A DNA stretch of 21,019 bases from PALSA-1336 sp964592725. GTDB lineage: Bacteria > Patescibacteriota > Doudnabacteria > UBA920. Shown here piece after piece: positions 19,330 through 21,019 of the stretch. The DNA lies in assembly GCA_964592725.1 (NCBI GenBank), contig CAZQFQ010000024.1, positions 1 to 21,019 on the forward strand, given 5' to 3'. Numbering within the stretch: the first letter of the stretch is position 1; the number at the start of each line of letters is the position of its first letter. The translations under genes were made by a program, and so were the position numbers. The notes beneath the pieces are model-generated. The model was not told where the DNA came from. It searched no databases and was given only the letters and a program-made list of their open reading frames with translations.

Positions 19330-19338
19330 ATTATATCA
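19330..19338 (-). promoter_or_regulatory. Promoter of trpS, predicted to give a leaderless mRNA
   Basis: Minus strand TG, one base, TATAAT (19338-19330). The ATG starts 7 bases after the last -10 base, the normal position of +1. No -35 match is seen. Confidence 0.6.
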
Positions 19339-19342
19339 TAAA

Positions 19343-19379
19343 AAAATTAATCCCAGGAGCCGGCGTGTGGGCCCCTGGG
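19343..19379 (-). terminator. Terminator of the 90-aa gene
   Basis: CCCAGGgGCC and GGCtCCTGGG (19379-19352) form a 9-bp stem plus one mismatch, followed on the minus strand by ATTAATTTTTTT. Confidence 0.85.
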
Positions 19380-19385
19380 TTGCGG

Positions 19386-19658
19386 CTAACGAAAAGTCCG
19401 CCGTATCCCGCGGGCGTTCATTTCACAGATTGTTCCGTCTGGCAAACGTATCTTGACCTCCCGGATTGGCAGCGGGTAGTCCCGTAGCCCTTGCTTCAGC
19501 AAGGTCGATGCGAGCATTTCGGGTTCAACGGCTCCTACTGGTAAGAAGAAGGTTTGCGCCCCGCTTTCTCCAGGGTTTATTATAACCGTCGCTTCCCCGG
19601 GTTCCGCCTCGTCTGTTGGCCGTGTCCGGGGCCGCAGAAGCCGACGTGGGTCTGACAT
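19386..19658 (-). CDS. Orphan small protein, 90 aa
   Basis: ATG at 19658 after AAAGGAGG with a 9-nt spacer. A basic, Pro-rich and probably unstructured start (residues 1-20) is followed by a beta/alpha/beta-looking core: GEATVIINPGESGAQTFFLP, VEPEMLASTLLKQGL, and REVKIRLPDGTICEM. The core size would fit a ubiquitin-like or small beta-grasp fold, but that is a guess. No family recognised. It has a near-consensus promoter, which begins directly after the RNase J terminator, and its own terminator. Confidence 0.7.
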   Translation of the reverse strand: MSDPRRLLRPRTRPTDEAEPGEATVIINPGESGAQTFFLPVGAVEPEMLASTLLKQGLRDYPLPIREVKIRLPDGTICEMNARGIRRTFR

Positions 19659-19684
19659 AATTTGTACCCTCCTTTAGACTGCTA

Positions 19685-19713
19685 ATTTTATAAGCAAAAG
19701 CTGGTATTGTCAA
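19685..19713 (-). promoter_or_regulatory. Promoter of the 90-aa gene
   Basis: Minus strand consensus TTGACA (19713-19708), a 17-nt spacer, TAAAAT (19690-19685). Confidence 0.75.
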
Positions 19714-19716
19714 TAA

Positions 19717-19756
19717 CAAAAAACTCCCATCCGCCTACTGCGGAGGGGAGTTTTGT
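19717..19756. terminator. Terminator of the RNase J gene
   Basis: AAAACTCCC-a-TCCGC and GCGGA-g-GGGAGTTTT (19720-19754), a 14-bp stem with one mismatch and a CTACT loop. Minus-strand tail TTTTTTG. The next promoter's TTGACA starts a few bases further on. Confidence 0.88.
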
Positions 19757-19757
19757 A

Positions 19758-19827
19758 GCGTGCCGATCCCGGACAAGCACGGGACGAGTTTATCGGCTGA
19801 TTTAAAACAGCCCATGAATGGGCACGC
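19758..19827. other. Possible three-way-junction RNA element in the RNase J 3' UTR
   Basis: A perfect 7-bp closing stem, GCGTGCC (19758-19764) with GGCACGC (19821-19827), encloses, on the minus strand, GCTG/CAGC (a hairpin with an 8-nt AT loop) and CCCG/CGGG. An alternative fold uses GCCGAT/ATCGGC and GCCC/GGGC. No T-loop or anticodon stem of a tRNA is present. No gene lies between the RNase J stop and the terminator. Confidence 0.4.
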
Positions 19828-19847
19828 CACGCTTGATAGTTGCTTGG

Positions 19848-21019
19848 TTATACTTCAATTACAACCGGTAATACCATTGGTCGTCTTTCGGTTTTTTGAT
19901 AGAGGTATTCGCCAATCTCGTCGCGGACGATGTTGCGGAGGTAGGCGTAGTTGGGTTCCAATTTTTCTTTGCCTTTGGATTCTACCAGCTTGCGCACCTC
20001 GTGTTTCACTTCGCGGATTAAATCGTCATTTCCCTTCATATAAATAAATCCTCGGGAAATAATGTCCGGTTGGTTAACCAGTTTGCCGGTCCGTCTATCG
20101 AGGGTCATTATAATTACAAACATCCCGTCCTGCGCCATAACCTGGCGGTCGCGGATGACAACTTCGCCCACATCGCCAATGCCGAGCCCATCTATAAATA
20201 CATAGCCGGAGGCGATTTTCGGATCTTCCGTAATTTTGGCTTCCTTGGCCGAAGTAATTTCCAGAATCTGCCCGTTATCCAGGGCAAAAATCCGGTCTTC
20301 CGGAATGCCCATACCTTTGGCCAGTTCGGCGTGCGCCACAATCATGTGGTGCTCTCCGTGGATTGGCATAAAGTATTTGGGTTTGACCAAAGCAATCATC
20401 AATTTTAATTCTTCCTGGTGCGCGTGGCCGGAAGTATGGATGTCCAAAGTTTTGTTATAGATGACGTGAGAACCCAGGCGGGTTAAATTGGACAGCATGG
20501 CGGCAATGGCCCGCTCGTTGCCCGGAATAGGGGAGGCCGATACTATGGTTGTGTCGCCTTTTTTGATTTTAACGGTTTTGTGGTCGCCGCGCGCGATCCG
20601 CGCCAGCCCGGCGGCTTCCTCGCCCTGCGCTCCGGTGGTTAAAATCACAATCTGGTTGTCCGGGAATTTTTTGGCGGCGTCGGATTTGATAATTATTTTG
20701 GGCTGGATTTTTAAGTAGCCCAAAGACAGCGCGATTTCTATGTTGTTGACCATGCTCCGGCCGGTGACAATAACTTTGCGGTTATATTTGGCCGCGGCGT
20801 CAAACAACTGCTGGATGCGGGAAATACTGCTGCTGAAATTTGCGAAAATAACCCGGCCCTTGATTTCGGAAAAAGCGCGGTCTATGGTTAAGCCAATTTC
20901 TTTTTCGGAAACACAGTAGCCCGGTTTTTCCGCGTTGGTGGAGTCGGACATCAAAAGTAGGACTCCTTCGGCGCCGAATTTGGCGATTTTATCAAATTCC
21001 GTGGGCTTGCCGTCCACCG
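19848..21019 (-). CDS. rnj: Ribonuclease J, 3' part (5' end outside the window)
   Basis: 5'-exonuclease/endonuclease of the metallo-beta-lactamase/beta-CASP group, involved in mRNA decay and rRNA maturation. About 390 C-terminal residues are present; a full RNase J has about 550, so the N-terminal metal-binding HxHxDH segment is missing through window truncation. Seen here: LLMSDSTNAEKPGY (metallo-lactamase Asp), the beta-CASP region with FANFSSSISRIQQL and VTGRSM, TTGAQGEEAAGLARIARGDH, SGHAHQEELKLMI and the PIHGEHHM motif, then the linker and the C-terminal domain with FVIIMTLDRRTG, DIISRGFIYMKGNDDLI and DEIGEYLYQKTERRPMVLPVVIEV. The reading frame is still open at the window edge; the real start lies beyond it. 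Confidence 0.96.
   Translation of the reverse strand, partial: VDGKPTEFDKIAKFGAEGVLLLMSDSTNAEKPGYCVSEKEIGLTIDRAFSEIKGRVIFANFSSSISRIQQLFDAAAKYNRKVIVTGRSMVNNIEIALSLGYLKIQPKIIIKSDAAKKFPDNQIVILTTGAQGEEAAGLARIARGDHKTVKIKKGDTTIVSASPIPGNERAIAAMLSNLTRLGSHVIYNKTLDIHTSGHAHQEELKLMIALVKPKYFMPIHGEHHMIVAHAELAKGMGIPEDRIFALDNGQILEITSAKEAKITEDPKIASGYVFIDGLGIGDVGEVVIRDRQVMAQDGMFVIIMTLDRRTGKLVNQPDIISRGFIYMKGNDDLIREVKHEVRKLVESKGKEKLEPNYAYLRNIVRDEIGEYLYQKTERRPMVLPVVIEV

Noticed and set aside
19758..19827. A tRNA, because of the ~70-nt length and closing stem
   Set aside because: No GTTCRA T-loop, no anticodon arm and no discriminator/CCA context on either strand.
1..21019. Recoding of UGA (as in some Candidate Phyla lineages)
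   Set aside because: Conserved genes contain no internal TGA, and TGA ends the EamA gene and several others, so the standard code applies.

Overview
The window reads as a piece of a small-genome, moderately AT-rich bacterium using the standard code (TGA acts as stop). A stand-alone riboflavin kinase, an SD-poor housekeeping set, a Cys-paired Ig-like repeat surface protein, a TrmB-type regulator and many orphan mini-genes fit a Candidate Phyla Radiation (Patescibacteria) genome. That placement is an inference; no rRNA or tRNA gene is present to fix it.

Layout. 1-4076 (+): thioredoxin reductase, then a tight cluster of a membrane-anchored unknown, riboflavin kinase, a PLP aminotransferase and an EamA transporter (gaps of 4, -4 and 1 nt). 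4214-5440 (+): glutamate dehydrogenase, with its promoter inside a palindromic heptamer element. 5492-6937: a bidirectional terminator, a minus-strand operon of three ~50-aa membrane peptides, and a divergent TrmB-like regulator; the two promoters interpenetrate so that only one can be occupied at a time. 7072-9798 (+): a 908-aa secreted protein with seven Ig-like repeats. 9926-10447 (+): a NUDIX hydrolase. 10667-12822 (-): rpsF-ssb-rpsR followed by efp, with all three gaps filled by the same mirrored heptamer palindrome. 12984-15900: orphan small genes around ychF, plus a candidate structured RNA. 16018-16821 (+): a HAD-IIB phosphatase. 16892-19658 (-): four more orphan genes and trpS. 19848-21019 (-): the 3' two thirds of RNase J.

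Two expression styles coexist. Conserved genes mostly lack a Shine-Dalgarno (SD) sequence and use AT-rich leaders; trpS looks leaderless. The short unrecognised genes nearly all have an AGGAG-type SD, their own sigma70-like promoter and their own strong terminator.

The window is also dense in palindromic elements: a family of mirrored TACKAAA heptamer arrays (4 copies), a GTAGGG...CCCTAC family (3 copies, one in frame inside ychF), GTCAT/CTGAG-type palindromes (one in frame inside the riboflavin kinase gene), and CGGAT-rich micro-repeats directly after three stop codons. All calls come from reading the sequence; no database search was made.
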